Assembly: GCA_963402885.1 (NCBI GenBank)
Contig: OY727099.1
Span: 27,113,001 to 27,177,000 of the forward strand
Direction of reading: 5' to 3'
Source of the DNA: Antedon bifida
Lineage: Eukaryota > Echinodermata > Crinoidea > Comatulida > Antedonidae
Length of the DNA stretch: 64,000 nt
The position numbers were made by a program, and so were the translations under genes. This document shows positions 11,909 through 27,064 of this stretch, one piece after another; positions within the stretch are counted from its first letter, which is position 1, and each line of letters opens with the position of its first letter. A model generated the notes under the pieces. The model searched no databases and was not told the DNA's origin. It worked only from the letters and a program-made list of their open reading frames with translations.

Positions 11909-14900
11909 AAACTTAGCGAACGAAACTTAACATCTTTGCAATATAAAACCGTATGTAATACTAATATATTGAACTTTGGATAGACACGCCCTTTGGCGAT
12001 AGTTGTCTTTGACAGCTCTTGTCTCTCCTCAGCGCTTCCTTTTTTATGTTTATGTTTCTCACTGAAAGGAATAAATAAAATAAAACTTCAAAATAGAAAT
12101 TCTCAAGACACCGACAATTCCGATCCATAATATTATCTAGGTCTGGTCATCAGAACATTATACCAAAGGAGAAATCTGACAGATTGTGGACATTCTGCTG
12201 CTATATATTTCTACCCTAAGGAATACATTTCTAATAAAGATAAGCATGTTTCCAACGGCGAGTGCTAGCCTGGTAAATATATTTCTGAATAAAATTTACG
12301 TAAGAGATAACGCAAGATTAGTATGATTAAAGGACATTAGTGCCAGAAAGAAACAGGCATTTTGTACTCTTCTACTTTGATACCAGGTATTATAATATTG
12401 TACAAAAACAAAATTTCCTCCATGCAATTTCTGGTTATGGAAAATAGTTAATCCCCTCAGTCAGGGTTTCTTTTCAATAAAACAACTATATATCCTAAAA
12501 GATAAGGTACTGTATAACATAGGATTATATAAATCCTAAAGCTCTCTGAAATATATTCGTCAACCATTTTAACTACCTCACGCAAAATTCAACAGCTTTA
12601 AAGATAATGTTTCAATCTTAAAACACGCTCAACTTATAAAATCTGTAACTGAACTGGGTCAAAATAAATAGCCACCGCCCGAGGCAAAGCTATTCAGGTG
12701 TTGCGCAGGTAACAAACATTTGAGCCAGACTTTGTTTTTCCAGGTGATCCCTAAACTGCAATATGTATAAGGTGATCCCTGGCTGGCAACTCCATATAAA
12801 TATAATAGGTGTAAGCTGTACCTTACCTTCTACGAATGACCTTGGTTGCTCGTTCAACCATGTTAAACATTTACTAAAAATTCTGCATACCAATGACCCA
12901 TCTTCTTATCTATTTTATCGTCTATTATCAAATATTGTAAACAATTTTTATTTTGGAATTTGATTTTATCAAAATGTCTAGTAAACCTTGTCTGTGACAA
13001 ATCCCTCAATCTAACACAGACAGTAACAAAACTGTGGTATTCCTTTTTAATACTATATACTGTACTGTATTTTTATTATTTCTTATTACTTGTTTTGGTA
13101 CAATCCACATTCCTGTGCATTATGCAGTCAAAATGCTGATTATGACATCACATACCTGTTAGTGTGCCCTGAACTATGGCTACTACTACTACTACTACTA
13201 CTACCAGGCTTGGGATTATGTGCCACCTGCAGTAATTTATATCTGTAATGATTGTGGAAACCACAGTGTATATAGAGACTACAGCAGACAGAATTCCATG
13301 GTTACATGGTACTGAAGTTTAGTAAAATATAAATGACAGATAATAATAATGGTAGTCTTATATAGTGCCTAATACAATGATTCTAAGTGCTTTACACACA
13401 AAAATGATCCATAAAATACCCTAAAAAAAAAAGAAAAGCAGAGGAAGCATTTACACCGCTCAGTTCTCTAGCAGCGGTTTGAAGCTCCCATATGAGAGCA
13501 GTATTTACAGGAGCTTAAGTGAAAAAGGCATCTGTCTATCCTAACAAAATAAGAAATAAGATTTTGCTTTATTAAAGACTTTTTTTTTTAAAGATCAGTT
13601 TAGTAAGATTCTGAAATTGTAATAACACAACATGAATGATTGTGCATTAATAACTATGAAAATGATTATTTTATCTCCTGTTTATAATAAATAATTTACA
13701 ATAAGTAAATTGACACTTTCTATCACAACTTCCACAGAAGTATAGATTACTAAATCATTTATTCAGTAATTGTAACAAGAATACTATAATTAAATCATTC
13801 TATACAAACATTGAGGTATTTTAGACTGATTATCAACAACCGTACAAATATAACACTTTCCGTTTATTTACTCGACACAAAATACTAAGAAACTGCTTGA
13901 ACTTGATCAGAGGCGCCTGGAGGGTGTGCACAGGTTGCTAATTAGAGGCCAATCCAAGTGACCTCATGAGTACAACAATATGAAGTGAACTGATACAACA
14001 ATTTCATACAGTATTCTCTCTTTTGGAACATAGTTGTGCGTTGAAAGAGTTCCATATTGAAAATGTCAATTGATTGAAGCCTGTAAACCTGTGTAGCTTG
14101 CAGCATGTTTACACTAATTAACAAGTTCTTCCTTATTTCACACCTTCTAAACCAAGCAAAAATAGTTCATTGGAAAGTAAGAAAGTGATCAGATAATTCA
14201 CTACGGCTGGTATACACTACAGCATCATCTTAAGAACGTGCGTACAGAACTGTAGTACAAAATTAGATAAACCATGTTCAATAAATTGCTTGGAACTAAC
14301 TAAATTGTTCTAATCAAATCTATAATGAAGTTGACATGCTAAATTGCATGTTTGTAAATTGTTGTAATTAGGATACAAAGTTTAATCTACATTCTAGATT
14401 GAGTAACTCCATTCTCCATTTAAATATACAGTCTATTTTAATTCAAGTCATTTTGCATAGAATCTAGATACAGAAATATCGTCACCATATTCAATTTTAT
14501 GCATAATATATTTTCTTGCGTTTTTACTGTCTTTTGAGAGAACACATACTGTATATTGTACATGAACCTTCCACACCAGCAAAGTATTTCTTCTGCATGT
14601 TCGATCGAAAAATCTAGAGATACCCACCTAGTCATCATCGGACACGATGGACAGAAAAAGATGCTATTTATAAATTTATAATGAACAATTTATTAAAATT
14701 TAATCCCAATAATGATTATTCAGTTGTCTACAAGTGAGATCTTAGTAATGTAGCACCTGAATTTACTTTCCATTTTAATTATTCTAAGATGATGATACGT
14801 TGAGTCATCAGTTCTTAATTTCTAATCATCAGCACGCTCTAAGTATTTAGTACCATGCTAAGATAATCAGAGCACATCCTATAATGCTAATGGCATCAAG

Positions 14901-17900
14901 GATGACAATGTCTACAATACTAAAGATACACCTCAAGATATCTAGTTTGACTAATTGCTTCTGAGTGTATGCAGTAAGTAAATATTTAGCCTTGATCCAA
15001 ATGTAGTAAATTCTTATTTTTGTGTGTTTATGAATATTTCTGTGATTCACAATAAATCTGGTGTGATGGCTAAGGATGTCTTTTATAGAAGTTTTTGTTT
15101 GTCCGTGGTGACAGACTTACTTAATGATCGTTAATGTCTTTGACAGTTTGTCATGTTAGTAATTCTGCATTTTTCTGCCTACATAATTATACAAGATTCA
15201 GTTTATTGCACAAATCTAGATATCTATGCAAAACAGTAACAGACTGTCAAGTATCATTATGATATTTTCTACATACTGTACAACAAAGAGAAATACATAT
15301 TTTATTTTTATCCACATTAAGATCCCTATACAGTATATCCTCAGATATATTCCCACCCCTAATACCAGTCGGCCCAATTTTGTGCTTTAGGGGGTGGGGT
15401 TATTTATACCAGAGGATATATGGTACCAAGGTGTTTGGTAGTTGGCCGTCTGTGAACTATGTAGTTATTTGGCCTACCACAGTACCCATACATTACAGTA
15501 CACATCTACAAAGATCAGCTAGCATCGAAATGACTCCATATTAATGACTCCACATTAAGCTGGCAGGACTTAAGTCAGTAAGGTATATCTTAATTAGATT
15601 GGTGTAATGTAATAGAGGAGCACTGGAGCATTGTATGTTTGTAGTATTAATTACTAAAGGTGGGCTTATATCGACACCGTACTGAAGGCAAGTCAACTGT
15701 GTAAACAAGCGGTCTGAGTAACTGACCTCACTCAACTCACTGTGTAACCGCTGCGATCTATTCCTTCAAAATTGACATTGATCTCGTACATTGGTTCCTT
15801 CCAGCTTTGAATCGCATAGGTGCATTATGGGTAACAACGGCTATTCATAATCAGGTCCATATGCTGTTGGTTTCAGTTACAGACATGGCTTAATACATTT
15901 TGATTATTAAAAAGATTGATTTAGTCTCAGATGATGAGAGTTTAATCCAACTTTTTTCCTTCTGCTTTGTTCAATGCTATTTCTTTTAAATTTCTTTTTA
16001 TATTTTAATACCAATACTTAAAAATGTTAAATAAACAATGGAATACTAAGTTCAATCTTCCAATCCTGTGAGGGTCATTAAAGACCATAAAATACAAGTG
16101 TATTGCTGAAATTCCTGCTAATCAGCATGTTATGTTGGTGTACAAGATCTTATGGGAACCAGTTATACAGGTAATAATTAGACCTGGTAGAGTAGGAACT
16201 GATCCAGAAACAAACCAGACAGGTTAGCTGATTGCAATGAAGAAACTATGCCTAGTATGAGTTTGCCAGTAAATCAATGATATTAAACAATTTATTTTTC
16301 AGCCTGCACAAACACTAAATTCATGACACTTGTAACCACATCAGAGGCTTTTTTTTTTGGAAAAATCCAAATGTTTTTAACAAAAGTTTAAACACACTCC
16401 CCACCCAGGCCACAACATCTACTACAAGCAAGACTTATACAGTAGTTATACCTGTTAAATATCTTTTCGTAGTTTTATCAAAAGCAGTGCAAGACAGGAT
16501 ACTGTTATCCACTAACAAATATTGATCCAGACACACAGTAGTTGAGATCCTTTATCTTATTCAATTAAGTATTACAATCTACATTATGATTTGATACATA
16601 AATCAATGCCACCACTATTGATCATGTTGGTATTTCTAATATACCCACACTAACTTTATTTAAAGCACTCATCCTCATAATAATAATATCAAATAATTAT
16701 AAAGCCCTCTTTATTGGAGTCTCACAGCGCAGCATGAAAATAAAAAAAACTATTGAAAAGGGTGAGTTTTCAGGAGAGATTTGAGTTGAAAAGGGATGAA
16801 GTGTAACGCCACAGTCTCCCTAAACATTCCTACGGGGAACAAAAAATGTATACTGTATATGTTGTTTCTACCTGTGTTATTTAATTGTTATTTCTGTAAA
16901 ATGTATAAGGAATGTATAAGATAACCTTAATTGGTAGTTGGTAGGTTAATGTGTTTCATTGGAATCTAATAAGTAAACATTAACGTTTAAACCTACTCAA
17001 TCAAAGATGGTGCAACATCTCATTCAATTATAAAGCTACCATATGGTGTAATGTAATGTCCTACATTACTGTATTATTATTTATTAATGTCTCCAATACC
17101 GTATTGTATAAATTAAAACATTTCAATTGCAATTAATTTCCACAAAAATGCATATCAACATTGTATGCAATAATAAACTAGATTAAATATAGAAACAAAA
17201 ACACACAAACTAAATGTTCATTGTTTTGTTGGGGAGGTTTTTAAGTCTTTTGGTTTTTTTGGAGGGAGGTGGAAGTGGATAATACTGTAAATGTATTTCT
17301 GTTTACACATGGATGAATTAAGTTCATCCATGGTTATAATTTACTAATTCTGTATTTTTATCTAATGTACAGTACTGTACAATAACCTCCTGTATTATAC
17401 AACTAGATTTTAATTTGTCCTTGTGATCAGAGACAACATCTCTAACAAAAATCTGTATCATGATCTTAATATTCAGAATTAATTACCAAAAGTAAACAGT
17501 AAACAGCTAGACTAAGAATAAACACCAATTATGTCAACAGTGGTTGCTGGTTTAATTCATCCGCAATAAATATGGTAGTGTTTAGCAACGTTTATTAATG
17601 GAATACTAAAAAACATGAACAATTGAATTGTTAAGACTATCCCTAATGAACATGTGACCTCTATTCTCCAATGGTATGCTTTTTACACAAAAATTGAGCT
17701 GTTCCCTCAAGGAATGAGTGTAAATTACAAGTTTTCGGAGGGAGGAGGTTACTGAATAATAAGCTGCAGATTTTACAGTATTCTTATTAGAACACATTTG
17801 AATCTAGATGAATACATTTAATCCCTTCACTAGCCTTCTAGATTTATAGAATCCTATTTTTTTAAAATGTAATTAAGGTGCAGATTCAATTGTATGTTGC

Positions 17901-20732
17901 ACTAAATAAAAAAATGGAAAAAGATGAGAGAAAAATGTATTTTTTATGAAACTGACATAAATCTTACACACAGTATTATGTACATATTTCAGAGGTAATT
18001 GAATAATATCATGCAGAGACTGGGGAGTCATAAAGGTCTAAAATAGAATCACATTCACACCACTGGTCTACCAGACAGTACTTACAGGGTCATTTTCTTT
18101 AGAATCAAATAAGGAAACTATAGACTATAGTATTACACTTTCAGTAAAAGCCAATAATATTTGTCTGTCTTTCTTTTATGTGTAAAAAAATCCCAAAAAT
18201 CTAATATCTTCTTTAAAAATGGAAAAGGCAAAAGGCTTTACCAGTTATTAAATTACCAGTGAACATATTTAGTAATAAATAGAAACTTACGCATCCTGTG
18301 GTTAAGTAGAGTACTCAGCTAAATTGTTTATGACAATGGCAAGAAATAATATGGAGCTTAAGAGAGGAAGAAATATTCTGTAAAAATAACAGGAAAAAAA
18401 TGTATTGTCGATGAAAAAAGAGCTGTATTTTTACATCCTGTGTTTAAACGGTATACACACAGGTAAATCAGTAATGACAATAGGAAGTAATACAAAGCTA
18501 TAAACACAATAATAGAGGTCACAGTAGAACAAGATGTAAAGAACTCAACTATTGTTGAGTGATCACGTAAACAAGCTTGATGGCTGCTGCTGAGTGGGAC
18601 TCACCCTCAATGATGCTATTCATTCAATGGTGTACAAGTAAAGTTTGCTGTGAAGTGATTATTATTTGTGTATACTACTAGTACTGCAAATAAATGTTAT
18701 ATGAAACTGCTGTGCTGTTCATAGTCCTGTACACTGGGTTTCTGGGAGAACATTCTCATACTGAAGATGTCACCCAGAAAAAGTGTACAAGTAAAGTTTA
18801 ATGTGAATACATGACCGGATACTACTTACTACAGTTTAAACCATATTTCCACTTTAAACAGTTTAAACCATATTTTCACAAATATACATACAGTATAATA
18901 TACAGTAATAACTAAAGCCTCCTCCATTATCAATATTTCTGTATAATATATATTCATTTTGTTTATTTCCTTCGCATTCAGGCTGTACGTTTAGGGTTCC
19001 CACTCAGACAGTTATTTAGTACAGTGGTTCACTTTTGGGATGCCCTGTTATTTTGTTATTGTACTGTCCTTGTTTTTTCAGGCAAATAAATAAAATGCTT
19101 TTTCAGGCTCACTGAAGGTGGGAAAATTTGACACACAGCATCAATGCATTCAAGTAAATTGTACAAATGTACATGATGATTTTTGAAAATAAAACATAAA
19201 ATCCTCTACAGTTTGGTGTACAATTTTAGCTTTGTTTGTGCCCTGCTAGTGAAAAGAAATAGTCCCAGGGTAAATAAACCTATCCTACAGTACAACTAGA
19301 CTTGACTGGTTAAAAATACAGTATAGCTACTCTGACACTACACCTATCTACAGTAACACTCAAGAGAAAGATAAATAAAATATTTATGTTCTTTGAGATT
19401 TTAAATTTATTGGCAAAGACATTAAGGATAAATGTTATAAAACAGGACAGGCACCTACATACCAAAGACAAAATTGGTAAGATCAGGAGCACTTAAATGA
19501 CATGTTTATTTCTCAAGAGCCTACTATTAATATAAAACTTTACTGTTAATGTTATCATTATTAAGGAAACACTCCCTCCTTCCAATATGTAGGTTACTGT
19601 AAAGTAATGACATATAAATTGTCTGAGATAAATACATCATTACTCAAACAGCCAGTCCTAGTTGGTTGCATACTATATTAGAAGATACGCTAGTACAGTA
19701 GCTTGTTTACTAGGAACCTCCTATTCAATTGAATACAACGCATCACGATATAATTCTATGTCATAATGTATTCAAGTTACGAAAAGAAATGATGACGGTG
19801 GAACGTTCCCACATGAGAGCATGGTTGTGGTTCCACAATTAATAAGCCACTCCCAAGGCCTTTTTGTCAGACTTCAAGTATTCAAGAGGACAACCACCAA
19901 GTATCAAGTACTTTCCTCTGAAAAGCATGGGCTATTGTCGGTTTATCCAGGTAAGCTAGGCACAAAATAGACTAGAAGAACTGACATATGGACATTTTTC
20001 AAAGAGTGCAGGAGACTAGTTCCTGGAGGTCTAAAGCCGGTAATAAAACATGAGTCATACAACTTACAAGTGATGCATTAATGTCATCACACCATCATCA
20101 GTGAGGATGACTATGCTAGGCTGACAACAAGGAGACAATGGCTCTTAACTAGGATTTAAATTCCAATTAATATTTATTAATAAACTTCTCGTATGACTCA
20201 TCGCTAGTATTCCCTTGAAAACAACATTAATGTTCATTACATCCAACCAACACTTGTTTGTCACATTAAATCATAGCGGCCATCTTCCTGTTTGTAGTCA
20301 TTTTAACAAAAACATTGCATTAATTGCGTGTTTTCAATACAAAGGCATTTGAATTTGACAGCACACCTTTTCCCGTCATTTTAAAATTCTCTTTTGACTT
20401 TTTTTGCTAGAGAATGTAGATCAAGCATACATTTGGTTCAAAGGGTGCAATAAGTTCAGTACTTATCAATGTCATGGCACTAAATCGTTTTGGATTGACA
20501 TTCTTCAAACCTGTCCATTTCATATCCCCTATTTTAGGATTGGCATGTTTTCATTCAAACAATTTATAAAAGATTGACTTAGCTACTATAGGGGTGGATC
20601 AGACAAGGATATTAACAGTTTAAAGTTCAAAACTAAATCTGATCAACAGAGGTTCACTTTATGTATCATCTGCATAACTATAATAAAATAAAAGGTAAAA
20701 TAAGGTACAGTACCTTAATAATAAATATCCAA
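11909..20732. other. non-coding stretch with diverged dispersed repeats
   Basis: No coding exon was recognised. It holds a CTA microsatellite near 13180-13202 and repeat-like segments near 13340-13520 and 16676-16840. It is consistent with intronic or intergenic DNA upstream of delta-catenin. Confidence 0.45.
13340..13520. repeat. possible dispersed repeat (AAT tract plus TATATAGTGC / AGTGCTTTACA motifs)
   Basis: A short AAT run is followed by TCTTATATAGTGCC and TCTAAGTGCTTTACAC, an arrangement seen in dispersed repeats of many marine animals, and then a GC-richer tail. There is no second copy in the window good enough to define its ends, so this is a weak call. A similar but not clearly homologous segment lies near 16676-16840. 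Confidence 0.35.
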
Positions 20733-20879
20733 TGCTCTGTCTACACTATCAAACTTTAGGTGACCAAAAAATGTGATGTGCCTATATATGGACATGATGA
20801 TGTCATATCACTATCATATTTGGGCACATCACAATGTTTTTGTCAAACTAGTTTGATGCTATAGTGTAGACAGAGCTTC
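20733..20879. mobile_element. palindromic MITE, family A, copy 2
   Basis: Left end TGCTCTGTCTACACTATCAA and right end ATAGTGTAGACAGAGCTTCA, with the internal GATGTCATATCACTATCATA signature. It lies in the non-coding region upstream of delta-catenin. Confidence 0.85.
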
Positions 20880-21345
20880 ACAAAATGTGAAAACAACATG
20901 TGTAGACATTTAGTCAAGATTCAGCAATGGATCCATGCTGAATAGCCTCAATATGAACTTACCTTTAAAAAATAACAGCAGCTCTAATCCACAATAGCAC
21001 TGTATGAACATATAGTGCCACAGTTTACAGATACATCAAACTCTTTTATTTATCCTATTTTTCCTTTCAAATACCCATCCCAATAAAATACTTGGTTGTA
21101 TCAATTACAGACAGTAGCATCACAAAAACGTCAGATCAAATTCAATAAAATGTTATCAGATGAAATTCTTTTGTATTCTGTATCTTGTCACTTGTTACAC
21201 TACGAATGCCATATTATTTATTAGCAGGTTAATGGGGACATAAACCATAGGTCTGTGCAGTAACTATGAATACTCATTCATACTGTAAGCTGCCGGTGAG
21301 TCATGCCAGATCAATAAATAAAACGCACACAAATAATTAACATAC

Positions 21346-21402
21346 CTGATTCCTCTTCACAACTTAAAAGTATTACTGGCAACTTCAGATGTAACAAACA
21401 GT
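21346..21402 (-). other. candidate 57-bp 5' UTR exon of delta-catenin
   Basis: On the minus strand a pyrimidine-rich acceptor (GTTCTCCACAG) precedes 57 nt without an ATG, then the strong donor GTATGTTA. It is the best-formed exon-like unit in the 20-kb non-coding stretch and could be an untranslated exon spliced to 6585. Confidence 0.4.
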
Positions 21403-21610
21403 CTGTGGAGAACAATTAAAAATTATAACAAACTACTGCACAATTACCTACAATTTTATACTTTCACGAGGCCTGTTTTCATGTACAGTATGTATCCATC
21501 TCTGACGTGAAAGAATTATAATATACTGAATTTTTATTTAAACCTTTAACTACATTCATCCTGGCTAAACTGTATTTTAATGTAATAAATGCCATTTTGA
21601 TATTCCAGCT

Positions 21611-21770
21611 ATTGTATTATGTTGTATGAATGATGTGAGCAGAATACCTCACCTTTATCTATAAGATATATTACTATTATGTTATATAAATGTGAGCAGA
21701 ATACCTCACCTTGTATAACTATAAGATATATTACTATTATGTTATATGAATGTCAGAAGAATACCTCACG
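21611..21770. repeat. about 60-bp tandem repeat, 2.7 units
   Basis: The unit containing ATAAGATATATTACTATTAT and AGAATACCTCACCTT recurs with a 60-bp period: a diverged copy before 21660, then 21661-21720 and 21721-21770. Confidence 0.8.
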
Positions 21771-22375
21771 CACCCTGCAGAAAAGCTCATTAAATTGCTT
21801 CATGTTGCTTGAAAGAAATGTTAAATGTCATAATAAACATTGTCACAACTTGAGGCATACATTAATACGAGAACATTAAAATAAGGAGTAGAAGAATTGA
21901 TACACACAAGAATAACAAAGGAATTAATGTCACGTTTGTGATTGTCAAAATCAATGCCGAGTGGTTTTAAAAACATTTTAAAATGTTTATAGTAACACAC
22001 TGTTAACTATATAAATTCTCTACATTTAAAATAAATGCTTAAACAGTTGTGAAATTCATCAACGACAAAAATATGAACAACATTTCGAAGCGATTAACCG
22101 TAAGTTAACTCAAGACATAGCCTCGATATAATTATCACCCTTGCAATATCGTGAATAGCAAAGTAGTCACATGGTATTAAAGAGGATGATCAATAAATTC
22201 ACCCAGAAATGTAAGTTTATATTCATAGCCTCTTTGCCACCTACATAATTACAATTCATACTGCATTTTCTATAATATTAAATGATCTATTAATTCAGAA
22301 ATCCAGTTCAGATTTTAGGAACTAAGTATTGCTTAAGGAGATATTCACATTTGTTGTAATGTCAAGTCATTTTTT

Positions 22376-22420
22376 AAGCATTCACTTTTAAGCATTCACT
22401 TTTAAGCATTCACTTTTAAG
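22376..22420. repeat. 14-bp tandem repeat, 3 units
   Basis: Three copies of AAGCATTCACTTTT lie in a row, followed by a partial one. Confidence 0.9.
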
Positions 22421-22855
22421 TATGGATTCAGTTTGAAATGGAAGCAAATGTAAACTGCATAATGTAATAATTACCATAAATGACATTCTGATCTTAAATA
22501 ACATAATTATCGGCAGTATCATCTATCATGAATTTAGAAACTGTACGGGGCAGAAGTGGGTGCAGAGGTGGTGCGAACAACGCCCACCTTCTCTCTTTGA
22601 CCCATCTTAAAACTTAGAAATTTTAAAATCACCTTCCACCAGGTCTTCAAAATAGACATGACTTAAGAAACCACTGATACTACCGGAGAGTTTATTTATA
22701 AATATAAAATCTCTATTTTTCCACCTCAAACCCCTAAGTACTTCTCTACTAGCTGATGTAGGTTGGAATTATCATTTTGTACCCTTACCCCTTCTATTCT
22801 AAGCTACAGTATATAATTTACTGTAACAATCATTCTATTCTTTTGTACTGTAATG

Positions 22856-22981
22856 TAAAGCTCTGTCCACACTATTAAAGTTTATGACAAAAAAGTGTGA
22901 TGTGCCCAAATATGGTAGCGATATGACCAAATATGGTAGTGATATGACATCATTGTGTTTGATAGTGTAGACAGAGCTTTA
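22856..22981. mobile_element. palindromic MITE, family A, copy 3
   Basis: Ends are TAAAGCTCTGTCCACACTAT and ATAGTGTAGACAGAGCTTTA. The internal CCAAATATGGTAGYGATATG segment is tandemly repeated. Both ends are preceded by GTA when read inward, which fits a TA target duplication. Confidence 0.85.
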
Positions 22982-25900
22982 CGATTACTATTACTTACTA
23001 CGATTACTAGGTGAAGGCAAGCATGCTAAAATATCTAATTTAAAATAATTTATGTTTGCATGTAGATGATGAATGACAGATTAGCAGCCAATCCCAGCAG
23101 GCAAACGAGAAAAAAACATTTCAAATATTAAGGGGAAAAAACATTTAATAATAATGTTGTTATTCAGGTTTCAGGTATTAAATGCTAGTATTGCCCATGG
23201 GATTACAATAAGCTCATAAATATAAATAAAATTACTAAAGGCTTGCAGTAAATTATAATCTGTCACTGGCAATAAAGAAGGAAAAGTAAGGATAGTAATA
23301 CTATAGTATAAAGTTTCACCAAGAAAAACAAAACTATAGATACTATAGATTTATTTTATTACAAATTAAATCTTTGAAAATGCACTCATTGAGCAGGTTG
23401 TTTTAACAAATGGATTCAAGTTCATAGCAAGGAGTTCCGTAGGGTTCAAATAAAAAACCAAGTTATTTTCCTGAGCTACAGGGTATTCCTTTAGGAGACC
23501 AGTGAAATAAATATAACCATTTTTAGCAGGGTAATAATGTGCAGCACATTGAGAGCTTGCTTCAGTATACAGTATGCGCAATATAAGATAAGAACCACTA
23601 TTATTATTATTATTATTACACTTTGAATATTAATATTTTGGACAAATTATACCTGTAGTAATGTACAGCAGGAGAACACACTGTATGTATTCAAAATTAA
23701 TTTTAAATTAATGCGCATGTTAATGAATGACTTGAATTGACATTTACTATTCAGCAAAGTTCAACCATTGGAAATAAAGTCTTGCTTGTAAATGCTATGC
23801 ATAATGTTTATACTCTTTATAGTGTATTTCTCAGAGCTAGTAAATGTGTGAGCTACCAATATTTATAGGACCATTATTATAATATCTTCTACACTACTGT
23901 TGTGTTATTAAATAAAATGTAAAATGATAAAGGGGTGTGGCTGGAAGAACACCCAACAGACATGAAATAATAAAATAATTAAAGCCTTCTGTATCAGCAA
24001 TACAGTACTGTATAAAGCTAAAGGGCGTGGCATTTTTAAAGCCTATTCCTGTCCATTAAAGTATCAAGGCGTGGCATGCTGCAACAATGTACAAACAATT
24101 TAGTTTAGAGCAAGGTGGTTGTTCTAAGCATACCGCAGTACTGTTTAAAACAATATTTTAAAAATTATATACACAATACAACTTGTATTTTAATGTTTTG
24201 TCAAAAAAAATTCTGTTTTAAAAATGTCAGGTTTAACATTTTTTTTTTATGTTAAGTAATTCCAATAACAGTCCCTTCCTTCAGGCATTTTTCATGCGTT
24301 TTCTCAGACAATATCAGTAATTGCTTCCAATTTCACACTGGTTTACCTTGCTATACAAAATAATAAAACTAACTAATTTTCCAAACAACACAAGCTACTG
24401 TACTACAGATGCTCACACAGCCACAGTATGTAAATTTAAAGACAGTTCAGCGTGACTACCTAGTCATACTGTATAGTATTGATTTGATGACACAAGTAAT
24501 GGAACATGTAATTAGCTTGTAATTTACATAAATCGAATAGGTTTATTCAAGTAAAACCTATGTATGATGAGATCTGTAGGTTTTACCAAAATATGTAATG
24601 ATATTCAAAACAAGGACACCTAAAGCCAAAAGTACATCTTTTAAAAACCAGACATATTAAATTTTTTTTAAAAGACACTGATGTAATACGGAGTGCTAAA
24701 AAAAATTACTTTATTTGACAGTTGCTAAATAACTATCAAAATAATAAGAGACAGAAAATGCAAGTTTACACAATATAAAATATGTCAGCAAAATGTCAAG
24801 AAATTCTGTATTACTAAATGAGCTTCTTAGAGTCAAACTTGTCGTTTATGGAATAGCCTAATGAAATGCATACTGTACAGTGATGTCAGTCAGTGATATT
24901 CTCATGTAAAAAAAACAAGTAACTCGTACTGTACATAATATCGTCCATGCTTTTTAGTATTTACCACACAGTACATACTGCAGCATATAGTACAATACTA
25001 GAATATTGTGCATTCACAAAATACAGACAGTAAATTAATTTCCTCTCTTTAATTATCGGTAGCCAATTTGCAAATCTGAAATTACATCAGGCAACTAATT
25101 GGTATTGCTACGGTTCGGTGGTAAATTTAATTTTCTTCATAAAAACAGTAACGTTTTCTATTGAGAAATTCAGAATATACTTAAGCATTACCAATGAGAA
25201 TCATCTTAACAAAAGTACATATCTATGACTCACTACAGAAAGTACTAATAATATGTAATATTGCTCATGATATAATAGGTTTTACTGAACAATAAAACTT
25301 GTTTATCAATTTATGGCAAAATAAATGAGATATAAGCAAGAATCAATAAGATGAATCAGCTTGCTGGTGATACATTACAGTATCAACTTAAAGTTAGCAT
25401 TTCTAAGTTAGCAAATTGCACGAAATGTAACATAATATGTTTGTACCCAGGGCAGATTCAGCAGGAGCATTAGGGGTTCATGCTTTTGACAGCTAAAAAA
25501 ATGAAATAATAAACTTTTTTACATAGAATATACTGTAGGCGGCCGGGGCAGTTATTATTTCCCCATGGAAATATTGGATAGTTACTTAGAGTAAGGAACT
25601 CAAGACCTATCAACTCAAACCATGGGAAGGTTTACATTCTCAATATAATTAAAATAACGATTTCCTCAATAAATTCCAAATTGTTGATAATAAAAGAACA
25701 AGTTACCATGACAAGTTAAAATTAAAGTATGTTCTCACAATATTCAATAAAATAAAGTTTTTAGAATTCATGTAGCTACACAGGCATTGTTCTTTAATGC
25801 AAGAAGTACTAGGTAAATCCTAAATTGTCTTTGTATTCAAAAGAGGAAGGGAGTTATATCATTGATGATTTTAATCTAAACATGTAAAAATCTTCTTTCA

Positions 25901-27064
25901 ACCTGATTCAAAGTTTAAAATAAAACGTATCATTCTAGAAAAAACTTTAATTTATTAGGCCTAATTTAATTTTCCAGAATATTTTACTAAGATGGTCAAG
26001 TAAAACAAAACTTCTTTGGTTTCCCAGGTACAATACTAATTTAATATAAAATTTAACATACTGTACATTTTTATTTACCGATTAAAACTATTCAAGTAAA
26101 TAATTAACAATATTAACTACCAAAAGCTGTGAGGTGATGTGTTGTTAATTCTCCCAAGGGGATTCTAATTACTCTTTCGTATGATTTCATAATCCATGCC
26201 ACATTTTAGTTGCTTTTTAATGAATTTAAATTGTTTAATAAGGTGTGTATACTTAATACTTTTGATAACTGTTAATACTATAAGCCCTTGAGAACAAGCT
26301 CCAGCACACCATGGTCTGATACTATGATATGTTCCCAATTAAGTTACCAGTGTGTGTGAACAATGAGTCTGCAAGATTTTAGACACTGTCAACAATTGCT
26401 TAAAATTTTAGAAATCTAATAAAAACTTCTATGTGAAGAACACTACTTACTTGGTCAGTATATTTTTTTGTTGGGATAGTATTTAGTAAATAAATTAATT
26501 TAAATAATTTTAAAAAATCAATATTTTTATTGTAAAAAGTAGTTTTATTATTAGTAATTTTAATACAGTATTTAAATCATTCAAAGTCTGGCCTAGGCCT
26601 ATTTATATGGTGAGGGGAGGTGGGGGTGTGTGTGTTTACCATACACAGTAGCCTAGTTTTAGGCTAGGCTAGGCCTACACTAAAAAGAGTGAATAAAAAA
26701 TCCTTTTAATATTTACTTTATTTATAAATTGATTATTCAAACTAATTTTCTAATGTGTAATTCTTCAAATTACTGCATATGTGTCAAGAGGTAAGAAAGT
26801 TAAGGGTCGTCAGATCCCTGAGATTTACGCTCCAATTTCAAACAATCAAATGCACGGCGAGCACCACACAGCATTTGTCATCATCCATCCACCACCAGTC
26901 AACGGTTCCCATTCATTATGTCCCCCAACAAGCTAGGCCTGTGAAAAGCCTGGCTGGGTTGGGCTACTCCACTCCAACTGTATTTTTAAGCTAAAATTCT
27001 AAATTGTCATCTATTAAACAACATTCCAAAAACATCACATAATATACTCTCAAACTTATCTTAC
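22982..27064. other. non-coding stretch
   Basis: No coding exon was found. Near 26585-26680 there is a cluster of GGCCTAGGCC-type palindromes and a GT run, just downstream (in minus-strand terms) of the candidate first exon of delta-catenin. Confidence 0.45.

Noticed and set aside
26779-26994. Plus-strand 71-codon frame as a gene
   Set aside because: No homology, no splice context, no poly(A) signal; probably chance in a GC-richer patch near a promoter.
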